From contig NZ_JAGYPM010000002.1 in the NCBI RefSeq assembly GCF_018343665.1, forward strand, positions 124,001 through 188,000: 64,000 nt of DNA, in the 5' to 3' direction. The notes beneath the pieces were generated by a model, which was given only the letters and a program-made list of their open reading frames with translations, ran no database searches and was not told where the DNA came from. The translations under genes and the position numbers were made by a program. The stretch comes from Cytobacillus citreus (GTDB lineage Bacteria; Bacillota; Bacilli; Bacillales; Cytobacillaceae). Of this stretch, positions 8,696 through 17,170 are shown in pieces. Position 1 is the stretch's first letter. Each line of letters starts with the position of its first letter.

Positions 8696-9829
8696 TCAGC
8701 GATATAGCGTTTTGCAAGCTGGCTGCCTCACTTGCTCGATTGCATGATCGATAATCGTTGAGGCCGAAAGCTGGATAAAAGTATTTTTCAATGCTTTTTT
8801 CATGTTTTGGGTTTTTTCTTTATTTTGTAAAAGAGTTTTTACATGTTCAACTGATTCAATGACTGATCTTGAAACAAGAGCAGCACCTTTTCTGGAAAAA
8901 CACACGGCATTTTCACCTTCTTGTCCGGGTAGAGGGTTATGAAGAATTAAGGGAACTTGCAATGCTGCAGCCTCAGTAAGGGTAATTCCTCCTGGTTTTG
9001 TGATGATGCAATCGGATATGGCAAAAAGTCCTTGGATATCCTCTACATATCTCAACAAACGGAAAGACTTAGGGAATAAAAGAGTTAATGGCATAAGAAG
9101 TTCATATAAATTTTCGTTATATCCTGAAATAGCGATAATTTGAAAGTCGGGATGATTTAAAAGCAGCTGGCACAACTCCTTTACATTTTTTAAAACACCA
9201 AATGCTCCTGAAAGAACTGTAATGACTTTTTTCTGAGGAGAAATATTGTATTTTTGATAGAAAGTTTCTTTATGAATAGGCATCTCAAACTCTGGACGAA
9301 TCGGAATACCACTGACGGTTATCCGATTTTCAGCTATTTTATATTTTAGCAGAGAGCTTTTGACCGATTCAGAACCAACAAAATAATGATCAATTAATGG
9401 GTTTATCCAGTAAGGATGCAGGCAGTAGTCAGTGATGACTGTATAAGTCGGGATGGAGTATTGCGCTTTTTTTATAAGAAAGGGTGCAGCATGAAGTGGA
9501 AATGTTAAAATAATAAAATTTGGCTGGTGTTCATGGATGAGTTCAAGAAGCCTTTTACGGCCAAGATATCTAGAGAATTGTGAGAGTCCTTTTGAATTTA
9601 ATTTATTTGTACCGTAATAAAACCACTTATAGAAAGAGGAACCGTACGAAAAGCTTTTCATAAATAATGATTGGGTAATGGTAGAGAAGGCAGGGTAGGA
9701 CTCGCCAAACAAATCGGATATAACAGGCTCAAAGCCTTTTTGCTGTAGTTCGTGGAAAAGAACATTAGCTGCTTTAAGATGCCCACTTCCATAACGGGCT
9801 GTAAGAATTAATGTGGTAGGACCACTCAT
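8696..9829 (-). CDS. MGDG-synthase-like glycosyltransferase (UgtP/processive diacylglycerol glycosyltransferase family)
   Basis: 377 residues. The N-terminus TARYGSGHLKAA matches the acceptor-binding start of MGDG synthases and UgtP. A GT28 C-terminal domain follows, with the nucleotide-sugar motif KPGGITLTEAAALQVPLIL and then PGQEGENA. Such enzymes transfer glucose or galactose from UDP-sugars to diacylglycerol at the inner face of the membrane, making glycolipids and the lipoteichoic acid anchor. It faces the ugd-PAP2-GT4 operon across a 240-bp promoter region, so a shared role in envelope glycolipid synthesis is likely. It may be a paralogue of the housekeeping ugtP. Confidence 0.82.
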   Translation of the reverse strand: MSGPTTLILTARYGSGHLKAANVLFHELQQKGFEPVISDLFGESYPAFSTITQSLFMKSFSYGSSFYKWFYYGTNKLNSKGLSQFSRYLGRKRLLELIHEHQPNFIILTFPLHAAPFLIKKAQYSIPTYTVITDYCLHPYWINPLIDHYFVGSESVKSSLLKYKIAENRITVSGIPIRPEFEMPIHKETFYQKYNISPQKKVITVLSGAFGVLKNVKELCQLLLNHPDFQIIAISGYNENLYELLMPLTLLFPKSFRLLRYVEDIQGLFAISDCIITKPGGITLTEAAALQVPLILHNPLPGQEGENAVCFSRKGAALVSRSVIESVEHVKTLLQNKEKTQNMKKALKNTFIQLSASTIIDHAIEQVRQPACKTLYR

Positions 9830-9969
9830 TAACGAAAACCCTCTTTCCTTGTTAGCTATCGCTTAATGATATTTGCGAATTTATTGTATCATGAAAATTT
9901 ATAGAGAATATGGAGAGACAAATTAGTTTTGTAAAGAAATCGAAAAGATTAAATGAATTTTTTCAGCAG

Positions 9970-9996
9970 TTACAAATTGTTAACACTGTTTTAACA
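9970..9996 (+). promoter_or_regulatory. Candidate Pho box (PhoP-binding direct repeats) upstream of ugd
   Basis: Three direct repeats, TTACAA (9970), TTAACA (9980) and TTAACA (9991), spaced 10 and 11 bp. The last two fit the Bacillus PhoP half-site consensus TT(A/C/T)ACA with 5-bp spacing exactly. A possible -10, TAAAAT, lies near 10028. In B. subtilis the tua operon, which includes the UDP-glucose dehydrogenase gene tuaD, is activated by PhoP at such boxes. Confidence 0.6.
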
Positions 9997-10069
9997 CTAG
10001 CTCAAGAAAGAATTTAAATTCGTCTAATAAAATGGTGGTAGAGAAAGCAAATTGATAGGGAGGGATTGT

Positions 10070-11404
10070 GTGAAAATTACGGTTGCTGGTACAGGATATG
10101 TGGGGTTAACTACAGGTGTTTGCTTAGCTGAAATTGGTCATCATGTAACATGCATCGATATCCAAGAAGAAAAAATCTCACTTTTGCAAGCTGGGTTATC
10201 TCCAATTTACGAGCCTAGACTTAAACCTCTGCTAATTAAAAATCTTTCTAGCGGCCGATTGGATTTTACAACAAACCCTCAATATGCATATTCAGATGCG
10301 GAAATCATTTTTATCGCGGTTGGAACACCAGAGAATGACGACGGAACAGCAAATTTAGATGACGTCTTTGCTGTGGCTCGCTCGATCGCCTTAAATATTG
10401 AAAATGACGTGCTTATTTGTACGAAAAGCACGGTTCCTGTTGGCACAAACGACAGAATTAAGCATTTAGTTCATTGCGAAAAACCTCCAAACGTACATGT
10501 AGAGGTGGCCTCAAATCCTGAATTCCTTCGCGAAGGCTCTGCTATTTTTGATTTTTTTCACGGTGACCGTATTGTCATTGGCGCCTCACATCCTCAGGTA
10601 GCAGCCGTGTTGGAACAAATCTATCTACCTTTGAAAATTCCAATAATAAAAACAGATATTAGAAGTGCAGAAATGATTAAATACGTGTCCAATGCATTTT
10701 TGGCTACGAAAATTAGTTTTATTAACGAAATTGCGTTTATTTGTGAACAAGTCGGTGCGAATGTTGAAGAAGTTGCTTATGGAGTTGGGCAAGACAAACG
10801 AATTGGTCATCGATTCTTAAGAGCTGGAATTGGCTATGGGGGTTCTTGTTTTCCGAAGGATACGAAGGCACTTGTTCAATTATCGGGAAATGTTAAACAC
10901 AAATTCGAATTATTAGAGGCCGTGATCAAGGTAAATAATCGACAACAAACAATCGCAGTTACGAAAGTAAAGGGTGCGGTTGGGCATTTAAGAGGGAAAA
11001 AGGTTGCTTTAATGGGCCTTTCCTTCAAACCTAACACAGATGATGTTCGCGAAGCTCCTTCCTTAACCATTATTAGAGAATTGCTGGAGGAAGGTGCGGT
11101 GATTACAGCCTATGATCCAGTGGCCCTAACGAACGCACAATTAGTCTTAGGAGACACGATTGAATATACGACGGAGATTAGGGTGGCCCTAACGAATGCG
11201 GAGATTGCAATTATTGCAACCGAGTGGGATGAGATCGTTCAACTCCCTTTAAATACGTATGTGGAATATATGAAAGAAGCAGTTATCATGGACGGACGAA
11301 ATTGCTATCCACTTGAAGAGGTCCAGAAGTATCCAATAACCTATTTGTCAATTGGAAGACCAATGATAACAAATGCACTAATGAATACGAAAAGTATTAT
11401 TTAG
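10070..11404 (+). CDS. ugd: UDP-glucose 6-dehydrogenase
   Basis: 444 residues, typical length. It oxidises UDP-glucose to UDP-glucuronate with two NAD+. The N-terminal Rossmann motif is VAGTGYVGLTTG, the catalytic Cys lies in GYGGSCFPKD (about residue 260), and the C-terminal domain has LMGLSFKPNTDDVREAPS. The GTG at 10070 fits the GGGAGGG ribosome binding site and places the Rossmann strand at the N-terminus, so it is preferred over the TTG at 10052. It leads an operon with a PAP2 phosphatase and a GT4 glycosyltransferase. UDP-GlcA could feed teichuronic acid or glucuronosyl lipids. Pho-box-like repeats precede it. Confidence 0.94.
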   Translation: MKITVAGTGYVGLTTGVCLAEIGHHVTCIDIQEEKISLLQAGLSPIYEPRLKPLLIKNLSSGRLDFTTNPQYAYSDAEIIFIAVGTPENDDGTANLDDVFAVARSIALNIENDVLICTKSTVPVGTNDRIKHLVHCEKPPNVHVEVASNPEFLREGSAIFDFFHGDRIVIGASHPQVAAVLEQIYLPLKIPIIKTDIRSAEMIKYVSNAFLATKISFINEIAFICEQVGANVEEVAYGVGQDKRIGHRFLRAGIGYGGSCFPKDTKALVQLSGNVKHKFELLEAVIKVNNRQQTIAVTKVKGAVGHLRGKKVALMGLSFKPNTDDVREAPSLTIIRELLEEGAVITAYDPVALTNAQLVLGDTIEYTTEIRVALTNAEIAIIATEWDEIVQLPLNTYVEYMKEAVIMDGRNCYPLEEVQKYPITYLSIGRPMITNALMNTKSII

Positions 11405-11427
11405 AAATGGAAAAAGGGGAAAAGACA

Positions 11428-11958
11428 ATGATGAGAAAGCTACATTTTTTATATGATTATGAATGCCGCTTATTTAATAAAGTTAATCGTTACTTTCATA
11501 AAAAATGGTTAAATCTTTTTTTTCGCCGTATCACTCACATTGGGGGAGCGACAGTTTTGATTACGACGCTCCTATTACTGATGTTTATTCTGAATGGACA
11601 GAGCAGGATGACGGCTGTTTCCAGTGCTGTAGCCTTAGCTATAAGTCATTTACCAGTACACATTGTCAAAAAAATGTACCCTCGAAAAAGGCCGTATATG
11701 ATTTTGGCAAATGCCCATTATCCCTCCAATCCTTTGCAAGACCATTCGTTCCCTTCAGGTCATACAACGGCTATTTTTTCAGTGGTGATTCCATTTGTCC
11801 TGTATATACCTATTTTAGCTTTTGTGCTGCTTCCTTTAGCGTTTATTGTCGGTTTATCAAGAATTTACCTTGGCTTGCATTATCCATCAGACGTAATAGC
11901 TGGCGGGATTCTAGGAGCAAGCTTGGGAAGCCTCTGTTTTCTTGTTTTACATGTATAA
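11428..11958 (+). CDS. PAP2-family membrane lipid phosphatase
   Basis: About 176 residues with four to six hydrophobic helices. The three phosphatase motifs are all present: KKMYPRKRP (C1), PSGHTT (C2, with the His that donates a proton) and SRIYLGLHYPSDV (C3, with the nucleophilic His). The family hydrolyses phosphatidate, phosphatidylglycerol phosphate or undecaprenyl diphosphate. ATG 11428 is favoured by AAAAGGGGA just upstream; ATG 11407 is an alternative. Between ugd and a glycosyltransferase, it may supply diacylglycerol for glycolipid synthesis or recycle lipid carrier. The choice is not decided by sequence. Confidence 0.88.
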   Translation: MMRKLHFLYDYECRLFNKVNRYFHKKWLNLFFRRITHIGGATVLITTLLLLMFILNGQSRMTAVSSAVALAISHLPVHIVKKMYPRKRPYMILANAHYPSNPLQDHSFPSGHTTAIFSVVIPFVLYIPILAFVLLPLAFIVGLSRIYLGLHYPSDVIAGGILGASLGSLCFLVLHV

Positions 11959-11994
11959 AATGGATATTTTCGATCTAAGTCGAGGGAGGATCCT

Positions 11995-13137
11995 ATGAAA
12001 ATTGCATTTTTCACAGATACCTTTTATCCAGACATTAATGGAGTTGCTCGAACATTAAAGAGGTTTACGGATTATTTAGATGATCAGAACATTTCCTTTA
12101 AGGTTTTCGCTCCGAGTACTCGCTCGGATGAATATGTTTCGGAGCATATTCACCGTTTTAAGAGTCTTTCCTTTTTCTTATATCCTGAATGTCGCTTAGC
12201 ATTTCCGAACATTTTTCAGATCAAGGAGGAATTACAAAATTTTGAACCGGATATTATCCATGTTGCTACCCCTTTTAACATGGGACTTTGCGGTTCTTAT
12301 TATGCTAAAAAACTAAATATTCCTCTAGTCGGTTCATATCATACTGATTTCGATTATTATTTAAGCTTCTATGAACTTGAATTTCTTTCAAGTTATCTTT
12401 GGACATATATGAAATGGTTCCATCTTCCATTTAAAAAAATTTTTGTCCCTTCAAGGGAAACATTAGAAAAGTTAAGAAGCAAAGGATTCAGTAAAATGGA
12501 AATATGGTCAAGAGGAGTGGACTGCACTTTCTTTCATCCTTATTATGATCGGTTCGCGGTTCGTCAGCAGTATAGAATTCGCAAGAAATACATTTTAACC
12601 TATGTTGGACGATTAGCTCCAGAGAAAGATGTAAAAACACTCCTTGAAGTGGTTAAATTGATCCCTGATGAAGTAAATGAGAATATTCAATGGGTCATTG
12701 TCGGAGATGGTCCTTTAAAAGAACAGCTTCAAAATAGTGCACCCAAAAACATGTCTTTTGTTGGATTCCTAAAAGGAAAGGCATTGGCTGAGGTTTATTC
12801 TGCATCAGATTTATTCGTATTTCCATCCCCAACTGAAACATTTGGAAATGTCGTCCTTGAATCACTAGCAAGTGGAACACCTGTCATCGGTGCCAATTCA
12901 GGAGGTGTTAAAAGTATTATTCAAGATGGTGTAACAGGCCGCCTTTGCCAGCCAGGTGATGCACAAGAATTTGCAACGGCAGTCTTAGATCTTTTGAACA
13001 ATGAAAGCTTACGGAAACAAATGAGCTCTGCTGGAAGAAATTATGCATTAACGCAAAAGTGGGAGCAGATATTTGAGCAGCTGCTTTTAGCTTATTCCGG
13101 TGTTATTGGGGAACTAGAGGAACAGAAGTATGCTTAA
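11995..13137 (+). CDS. GT4-family glycosyltransferase
   Basis: 380 residues, GT-B fold. The N-terminus FFTDTFYPDINGVARTLKR and the acceptor-domain sequence HVATPFNMGL are typical of the GT4 group that includes diacylglycerol glycosyltransferases and mannosyltransferases. The donor site has FVGFLKG, then FPSPTETFGNVVLESLASG with the conserved Glu pair. It probably uses a nucleotide sugar at the cytoplasmic membrane face. As the third gene after ugd and PAP2, with AGGGAGGATCC before its ATG, it is a candidate user of UDP-glucuronate on a lipid acceptor; that acceptor is inferred. It ends at a shared terminator. Confidence 0.88.
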   Translation: MKIAFFTDTFYPDINGVARTLKRFTDYLDDQNISFKVFAPSTRSDEYVSEHIHRFKSLSFFLYPECRLAFPNIFQIKEELQNFEPDIIHVATPFNMGLCGSYYAKKLNIPLVGSYHTDFDYYLSFYELEFLSSYLWTYMKWFHLPFKKIFVPSRETLEKLRSKGFSKMEIWSRGVDCTFFHPYYDRFAVRQQYRIRKKYILTYVGRLAPEKDVKTLLEVVKLIPDEVNENIQWVIVGDGPLKEQLQNSAPKNMSFVGFLKGKALAEVYSASDLFVFPSPTETFGNVVLESLASGTPVIGANSGGVKSIIQDGVTGRLCQPGDAQEFATAVLDLLNNESLRKQMSSAGRNYALTQKWEQIFEQLLLAYSGVIGELEEQKYA

Positions 13138-13182
13138 CGGGATAGGGAAAGGTACAATAAATATGGAAATCATAAATATTAT

Positions 13183-13225
13183 AAAAAACCCCCTTGAGGC
13201 TTCAATCCTAAAGGGGGTTAATTAT
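13183..13225. terminator. Convergent terminator between GT4 gene and siderophore operon
   Basis: Stem AACCCCCTT/AAGGGGGTT with a 15-base loop. It is preceded by an A-run and followed by TAATTATTTCTT, so it can serve both converging transcripts. The permease stop codon overlaps its edge. Confidence 0.75.
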
Positions 13226-14229
13226 TTCTTCAACAATAAATACATAAAATACGGAGCCCCAATTAATGCAACCATAATCCCTGCTGGTATTCCATCGGGT
13301 TCAACTAAGTTTCTTCCGATGGTATCTGCAACTACTAAGAGCCATCCGCCAATGAGAATGGCGACGGGGAGGAACAGTTGATTTCTTGGTCCTACTAATG
13401 CTTTGGCAATATGTGGAGCCATGAGTCCGATAAAGGAAATCCCTCCCGTGACGGAAACAGCAGAGGCTGCAAGCGCAACAGCAGCTAAAAGTAAGACGAT
13501 CCGTTCTTTTTCAATCGATACTCCCACACCAATTGCTACGGGTTCGCTTAAGCCAAGGAGGTTCAATCGATTGGCTTTGTACAATGTAAATGGAATTAGG
13601 ACAGCCAGCCATGGGAGAATGGCCAAAATGAAAGGCCAATCCGTACCCCAAATATTCCCCGCCAACCATTTGGCGATAAAGTCTACTTTTGCACGTTCAG
13701 CAGAAGAAATAAGGACAATCATAACTCCGGAAAGAGCCATTGAGAATCCAACTCCAACGAGCACGAGCCGTACTGGCTGAAGGCCTGCATTTTTGTTATA
13801 GGCAAACATATATATGATACATGCCGTAAGTAATGCCCCGGCAAAAGCGACAAGTGGAAGCAAATACACAAATGAACCAGCTTCGATCGGGGAAAATAAA
13901 AAGAAAACGGTAATAGCCACACCTGCTCCAGAGTTAATCCCGATAATACCTGGGTCAGCTAAATCATTACGAGTGATACCTTGTAAAATCGCACCAGATA
14001 GCGCGAGTGCCATTCCAGCTAACAAAGTAATGATGATTCGCGGTAAACGTACGGAAAATAAAACAAATTCCTCTTTAAACGTACCTTGGCCGAGAAAGGT
14101 TGGAATGAGTCTGTCATACGATAGTGAGGAGTAGCCGATCCCCATTCCAATAACAATCGTGAAAATAATAAGTGCTAGTAAAACGGCTAATATGATTCGT
14201 TGTTTTTTTAATAATGCTGGATGTATCAT
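13222..14229 (-). CDS. yfhA: Siderophore ABC transporter permease (FecCD family, second subunit)
   Basis: 335 residues with about ten helices. It contains the family motif GISFIGLMAPHIAKAL near the C-terminus, the coupling loop to the ATPase, and the N-terminal RLPRIIITLLAGMALALSG. It overlaps the upstream permease by 4 bp (translational coupling), and the two form the heterodimeric membrane channel. Order and similarity resemble B. subtilis YfiZ-YfhA, which import schizokinen/arthrobactin-type hydroxamates with YfiY. The symbol is by resemblance. Confidence 0.88.
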   Translation of the reverse strand: MIHPALLKKQRIILAVLLALIIFTIVIGMGIGYSSLSYDRLIPTFLGQGTFKEEFVLFSVRLPRIIITLLAGMALALSGAILQGITRNDLADPGIIGINSGAGVAITVFFLFSPIEAGSFVYLLPLVAFAGALLTACIIYMFAYNKNAGLQPVRLVLVGVGFSMALSGVMIVLISSAERAKVDFIAKWLAGNIWGTDWPFILAILPWLAVLIPFTLYKANRLNLLGLSEPVAIGVGVSIEKERIVLLLAAVALAASAVSVTGGISFIGLMAPHIAKALVGPRNQLFLPVAILIGGWLLVVADTIGRNLVEPDGIPAGIMVALIGAPYFMYLLLKK

Positions 14230-15242
14230 GAGAATGCTTTCCCTCCTTTGCGCACGATGAACAAGAAGAAAGGAAGTCCAAACATCGCAACGATGGCTGC
14301 AACAGGTGTTTCATAGGGTGAATTAATTGTCCGGCCAAGCGTATCAGCAAATAACATAAAAGTCGCTCCAACAATGCCTGACATTGGTAGGATAAAACGG
14401 TAATCCGTGCCAACGATCGCCCGGACGATATGAGGGACCATCAAACCAATGAAAGCCATATTCCCTACAAGTGCAACAGATGCACCTGCAAGGAGGGTAA
14501 TGACAATGAATAGAATCGTCTTGATTTGTGTTGTCTTTTGCCCTAAACCAACGGCTATTTCTTCACTCAAACTAAGAATGGTAAGCTGCCTAGAAAGGAG
14601 AAGAGAAATAAGAATTCCGATTAAAATGAAGGGAATGATAATCTGAAGCTGATTCCAAGAAGCTCCGATCATTCCTCCTGCCGTCCACATCGATACATCT
14701 TTGGAGATTTTGAAGTAAATCCCAATTCCTTCTGCAATTGCATATAAAAATGCGGAAACGGCAGCGCCAGCAAGGACAATACGAAAAGGAGAAAAACCCC
14801 CCTTTTTCAAGGCTCCCATGCCAAAGACCATTAGCGCTCCGACTGCCGCCCCAATAAAACATGCAATTAGAATCCCAAGGTAATTCGCTGATGGATTAAA
14901 TGCAATCGTCAGTGCTAGTGCCGCATTTGCCCCCGCAGTTAACCCAAGTAAGCCTGGGTCGGCAAGTGGATTTCTAGTCATTCCTTGCATGATGGCACCA
15001 GATATGGCCAGTGCCGCACCAACAAAAATGGCTGCTACTTCACGAGGGAAACGAATTTCACGGATAATGGACATTTTATCTCCTGTTGCTTGAGAAGTAA
15101 GTGCTAGCCACACATCTTTGATAGTCGTGTCGGCAGCTCCAAATACCATAGAAATAATAAACATGCAAAAAAATGCAAGGATTCCTGCAATAAACTTATA
15201 TATAAATGGAATGGAATGTTGATTTTCTTTTGTCATCTTCAC
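14226..15242 (-). CDS. yfiZ: Siderophore ABC transporter permease (FecCD family, first subunit)
   Basis: 338 residues, about ten membrane helices. It has RFPREVAAIFVGAALAISG near the N-terminus and MAFIGLMVPHIVRAIVG in the coupling region. It lies downstream of the binding-protein gene, separated by an attenuator-like hairpin that would keep permease levels below those of the binding protein. It pairs with the 13222-14229 permease, whose start it overlaps. Expression should follow iron through the Fur sites at 17061-17143. Confidence 0.88.
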   Translation of the reverse strand: MKMTKENQHSIPFIYKFIAGILAFFCMFIISMVFGAADTTIKDVWLALTSQATGDKMSIIREIRFPREVAAIFVGAALAISGAIMQGMTRNPLADPGLLGLTAGANAALALTIAFNPSANYLGILIACFIGAAVGALMVFGMGALKKGGFSPFRIVLAGAAVSAFLYAIAEGIGIYFKISKDVSMWTAGGMIGASWNQLQIIIPFILIGILISLLLSRQLTILSLSEEIAVGLGQKTTQIKTILFIVITLLAGASVALVGNMAFIGLMVPHIVRAIVGTDYRFILPMSGIVGATFMLFADTLGRTINSPYETPVAAIVAMFGLPFFLFIVRKGGKAFS

Positions 15243-15261
15243 TCACTTCTCTTTTTAAATA

Positions 15262-15298
15262 AAATAAGGAAAAGGAATTCTTCTGAGTAAGAATCCTT
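15262..15298 (-). terminator. Attenuating hairpin between binding protein and permeases
   Basis: Minus-strand stem AAGGATTCTT with AGAATTCCTT, a short loop, and then a TTTTCCTTATTTTATTT tail. It lies just after the binding-protein stop codon. Partial termination here would explain excess binding protein over channel, as is common in ABC importer operons. Confidence 0.6.
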
Positions 15299-15308
15299 TC
15301 TCGCACAA

Positions 15309-16229
15309 TTAGTTGCCAAGAAAGCTTTTTTTAAAGAATTCTAATTGGAAATCTAATGTTAAAGGATCATTAAAATAGAACTCCTGTGCATTTGCTTCAA
15401 AGACCTGATTGTTTTTGACAGCTGGGATGTTTTTGTACGTGTCCGTTTCTTGGAATGAATTGTCAGTGTCTTTGTTTTTACTTAAGATGACATAGTCTCC
15501 AGCAAACTCAGGAAGAACTTCTAGAGATATTGCATAGTAACCGTCCTTTAAAGCCATTTCTTTTACTTTTTCAGGCATGGCCAATTTCATCTCTTGGTAT
15601 AGAATTTCGGTTCCGCGTCCCCAATTATCGCCGTATACATATAACTGTTTATCCCAGTTTTCAATGACTGAAACCGTTGCGTCCTCACCAATTTTTGCTT
15701 TAATCTCTTCTCCAGCTGTTTGTGCACGTTTTTTGAAATCATCAATCCAAGCCTGTGCCTCTTTTTCTTTATTTAATAGTTTGCCAATTTCTAAGTGTTG
15801 AGTTAAATAATCTACTTTTCCGTATGTATACGTTACAGTAGGAGCAATTTCGCTTAGTTTATCAACGTTTTTAATATTGGATAAGCCAATGATTAAGTCT
15901 GGATCTAATTCAATGATTTTTTCTAAGCTTTCATCTGAAACTTCTTCCACATCTTTTAATTTTGAATCAAAACGAGGATTCATCTTTGACCATGAATCTA
16001 CCCCAACAAGATTTACACCTAACGACATGACGTTACCTGCGAAAGAAGAAAGAACGATTACACGTTGTGGGTCAGCAGGTACTTCGATCGGGCCATTTTC
16101 AGATTGATATGTAATGGTGTCCGTTTTTTTCTCATCTGGAGTGGAATTGGCTTTATCTGTTGCCTTGTTCCCACAGGCACTAATAAGTAGCACTGAGAGA
16201 AGAATAAATGGGATCAATCGTTTTTTCAT
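15309..16229 (-). CDS. yfiY: Iron-siderophore ABC transporter binding lipoprotein
   Basis: 306 residues with a lipoprotein signal peptide; the lipobox LISAC gives the acylated Cys near residue 20. The rest is a periplasmic-binding-protein type III (FatB/FhuD) fold with the typical start PVEVPADPQRVIVLSS and paired lobes joined by a long helix. It captures ferric siderophore outside the membrane. Its start overlaps the 3' end of the ATPase gene by 50 bp in another frame, and its AAAGGAG site lies inside that gene. The hydroxamate specificity is inferred from operon resemblance only. Confidence 0.88.
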   Translation of the reverse strand: MKKRLIPFILLSVLLISACGNKATDKANSTPDEKKTDTITYQSENGPIEVPADPQRVIVLSSFAGNVMSLGVNLVGVDSWSKMNPRFDSKLKDVEEVSDESLEKIIELDPDLIIGLSNIKNVDKLSEIAPTVTYTYGKVDYLTQHLEIGKLLNKEKEAQAWIDDFKKRAQTAGEEIKAKIGEDATVSVIENWDKQLYVYGDNWGRGTEILYQEMKLAMPEKVKEMALKDGYYAISLEVLPEFAGDYVILSKNKDTDNSFQETDTYKNIPAVKNNQVFEANAQEFYFNDPLTLDFQLEFFKKSFLGN

Positions 16230-17025
16230 CTTTATATTCTCCTTTTAATAAATTATATGTGATACACATTGGTTTCTTAGTCCTGGGATCTAGACCAATT
16301 TCAGCATCAATGTGAAATACTTTTTTTAGCACATTGTGGTTTATTACTTCTTCGCAATCTCCAGCCTTTACAATTTCTCCGTCCTTTAAAGCGATAATAA
16401 AGTCAGCAAAGCGGGCTGCTTGGTTTAAATCATGAAGAACCATAACAATCGTTCGCCCTTGTTCTTCATTTAGCTTTTGTAAAAGCTCTAATACTTCTAG
16501 CTGATGAGCCATATCTAAATAGGTGGTAGGTTCATCAAGAAAAATAATTTCCGTTTCTTGGGCAAGGGCCATAGCAATCCAAACGCGTTGACGCTGACCA
16601 CCTGATAGCGCGTCAACAGGACGGAATTTAAAGTCCTTTGTACCTGTAACTTCAAGTGCCCAGTCAATGACTTCATAATCTTTTTTCGTTAATCGTCCGA
16701 AGCCTTTTTGATAAGGGAAGCGGCCATAGGAAACAAGCTCTCCAACTGTTAAACCACTTGCACTTTCTGGTGTCTGTGGAAGGATTGCTATTTTCTTAGC
16801 AAGCATCTTTGTATTTTCTTTTATGATATTTTCTCCATCTAGAATAACTGCCCCGGATTGATGAGAAATAATACGAGTGATAGCCTTCAAGAGAGTAGAC
16901 TTTCCACAGCCATTCGGTCCAATAATTGTGGTGATTTTATTATTCGGAATTTTTACGGAAAGCTCTTTCACAATTAAACGTTCCTCATAGCCAATGCTTA
17001 AGTCTTCTGTATATAGGCAAGACAT
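16180..17025 (-). CDS. Siderophore ABC transporter ATP-binding protein
   Basis: 281 residues, FecE/FhuC-type ATPase. Walker A is GPNGCGKST, the signature is LSGGQRQRVWIAMALAQ, Walker B is EIIFLDEPTTYLD and the switch His is in VLHDLNQA. It energises the two FecCD permeases downstream. It is first in the iron operon; in B. subtilis the equivalent ATPase (YusV) is encoded elsewhere, so a dedicated ATPase in the operon is a layout difference. The last 50 bp overlap the binding-protein gene. A GGAGGA site precedes the ATG at 17025. Confidence 0.92.
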   Translation of the reverse strand: MSCLYTEDLSIGYEERLIVKELSVKIPNNKITTIIGPNGCGKSTLLKAITRIISHQSGAVILDGENIIKENTKMLAKKIAILPQTPESASGLTVGELVSYGRFPYQKGFGRLTKKDYEVIDWALEVTGTKDFKFRPVDALSGGQRQRVWIAMALAQETEIIFLDEPTTYLDMAHQLEVLELLQKLNEEQGRTIVMVLHDLNQAARFADFIIALKDGEIVKAGDCEEVINHNVLKKVFHIDAEIGLDPRTKKPMCITYNLLKGEYKDEKTIDPIYSSLSATY

Positions 17026-17060
17026 TTGTGTCCTCCATTTCTTGAAAAATAGAAAATTTG

Positions 17061-17079
17061 ATTGATAATGATTATCAAT
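17061..17079. promoter_or_regulatory. Fur box (19-bp perfect palindrome)
   Basis: ATTGATAAT-G-ATTATCAAT, a perfect 9-1-9 palindrome that contains the classic Fur 7-1-7 motif TGATAATNATTATCA. It lies 36 bp before the siderophore ATPase start and in the divergent region with the reductase gene. Confidence 0.9.
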
Positions 17080-17124
17080 TTCAATATAATCTTAAATATA
17101 ATGTTACGTATTTGTCAACAACTA

Positions 17125-17143
17125 ATTGAAAATGATAATCAAT
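17125..17143. promoter_or_regulatory. Second Fur box, nearer the reductase gene
   Basis: ATTGAAAAT-G-ATAATCAAT, a near-palindromic version of the 17061 site, with centres 64 bp apart. It lies 27 bp before the reductase start, so each divergent gene has its own box. Confidence 0.8.
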
Positions 17144-17170
17144 TACACTTTTTCAAAGGGGTGAACTGGA

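Noticed and set aside
11505-11978. 157-residue frame overlapping the PAP2 gene
   Set aside because: It lies inside the PAP2 coding sequence in another frame; the PAP2 catalytic motifs settle which frame is real.
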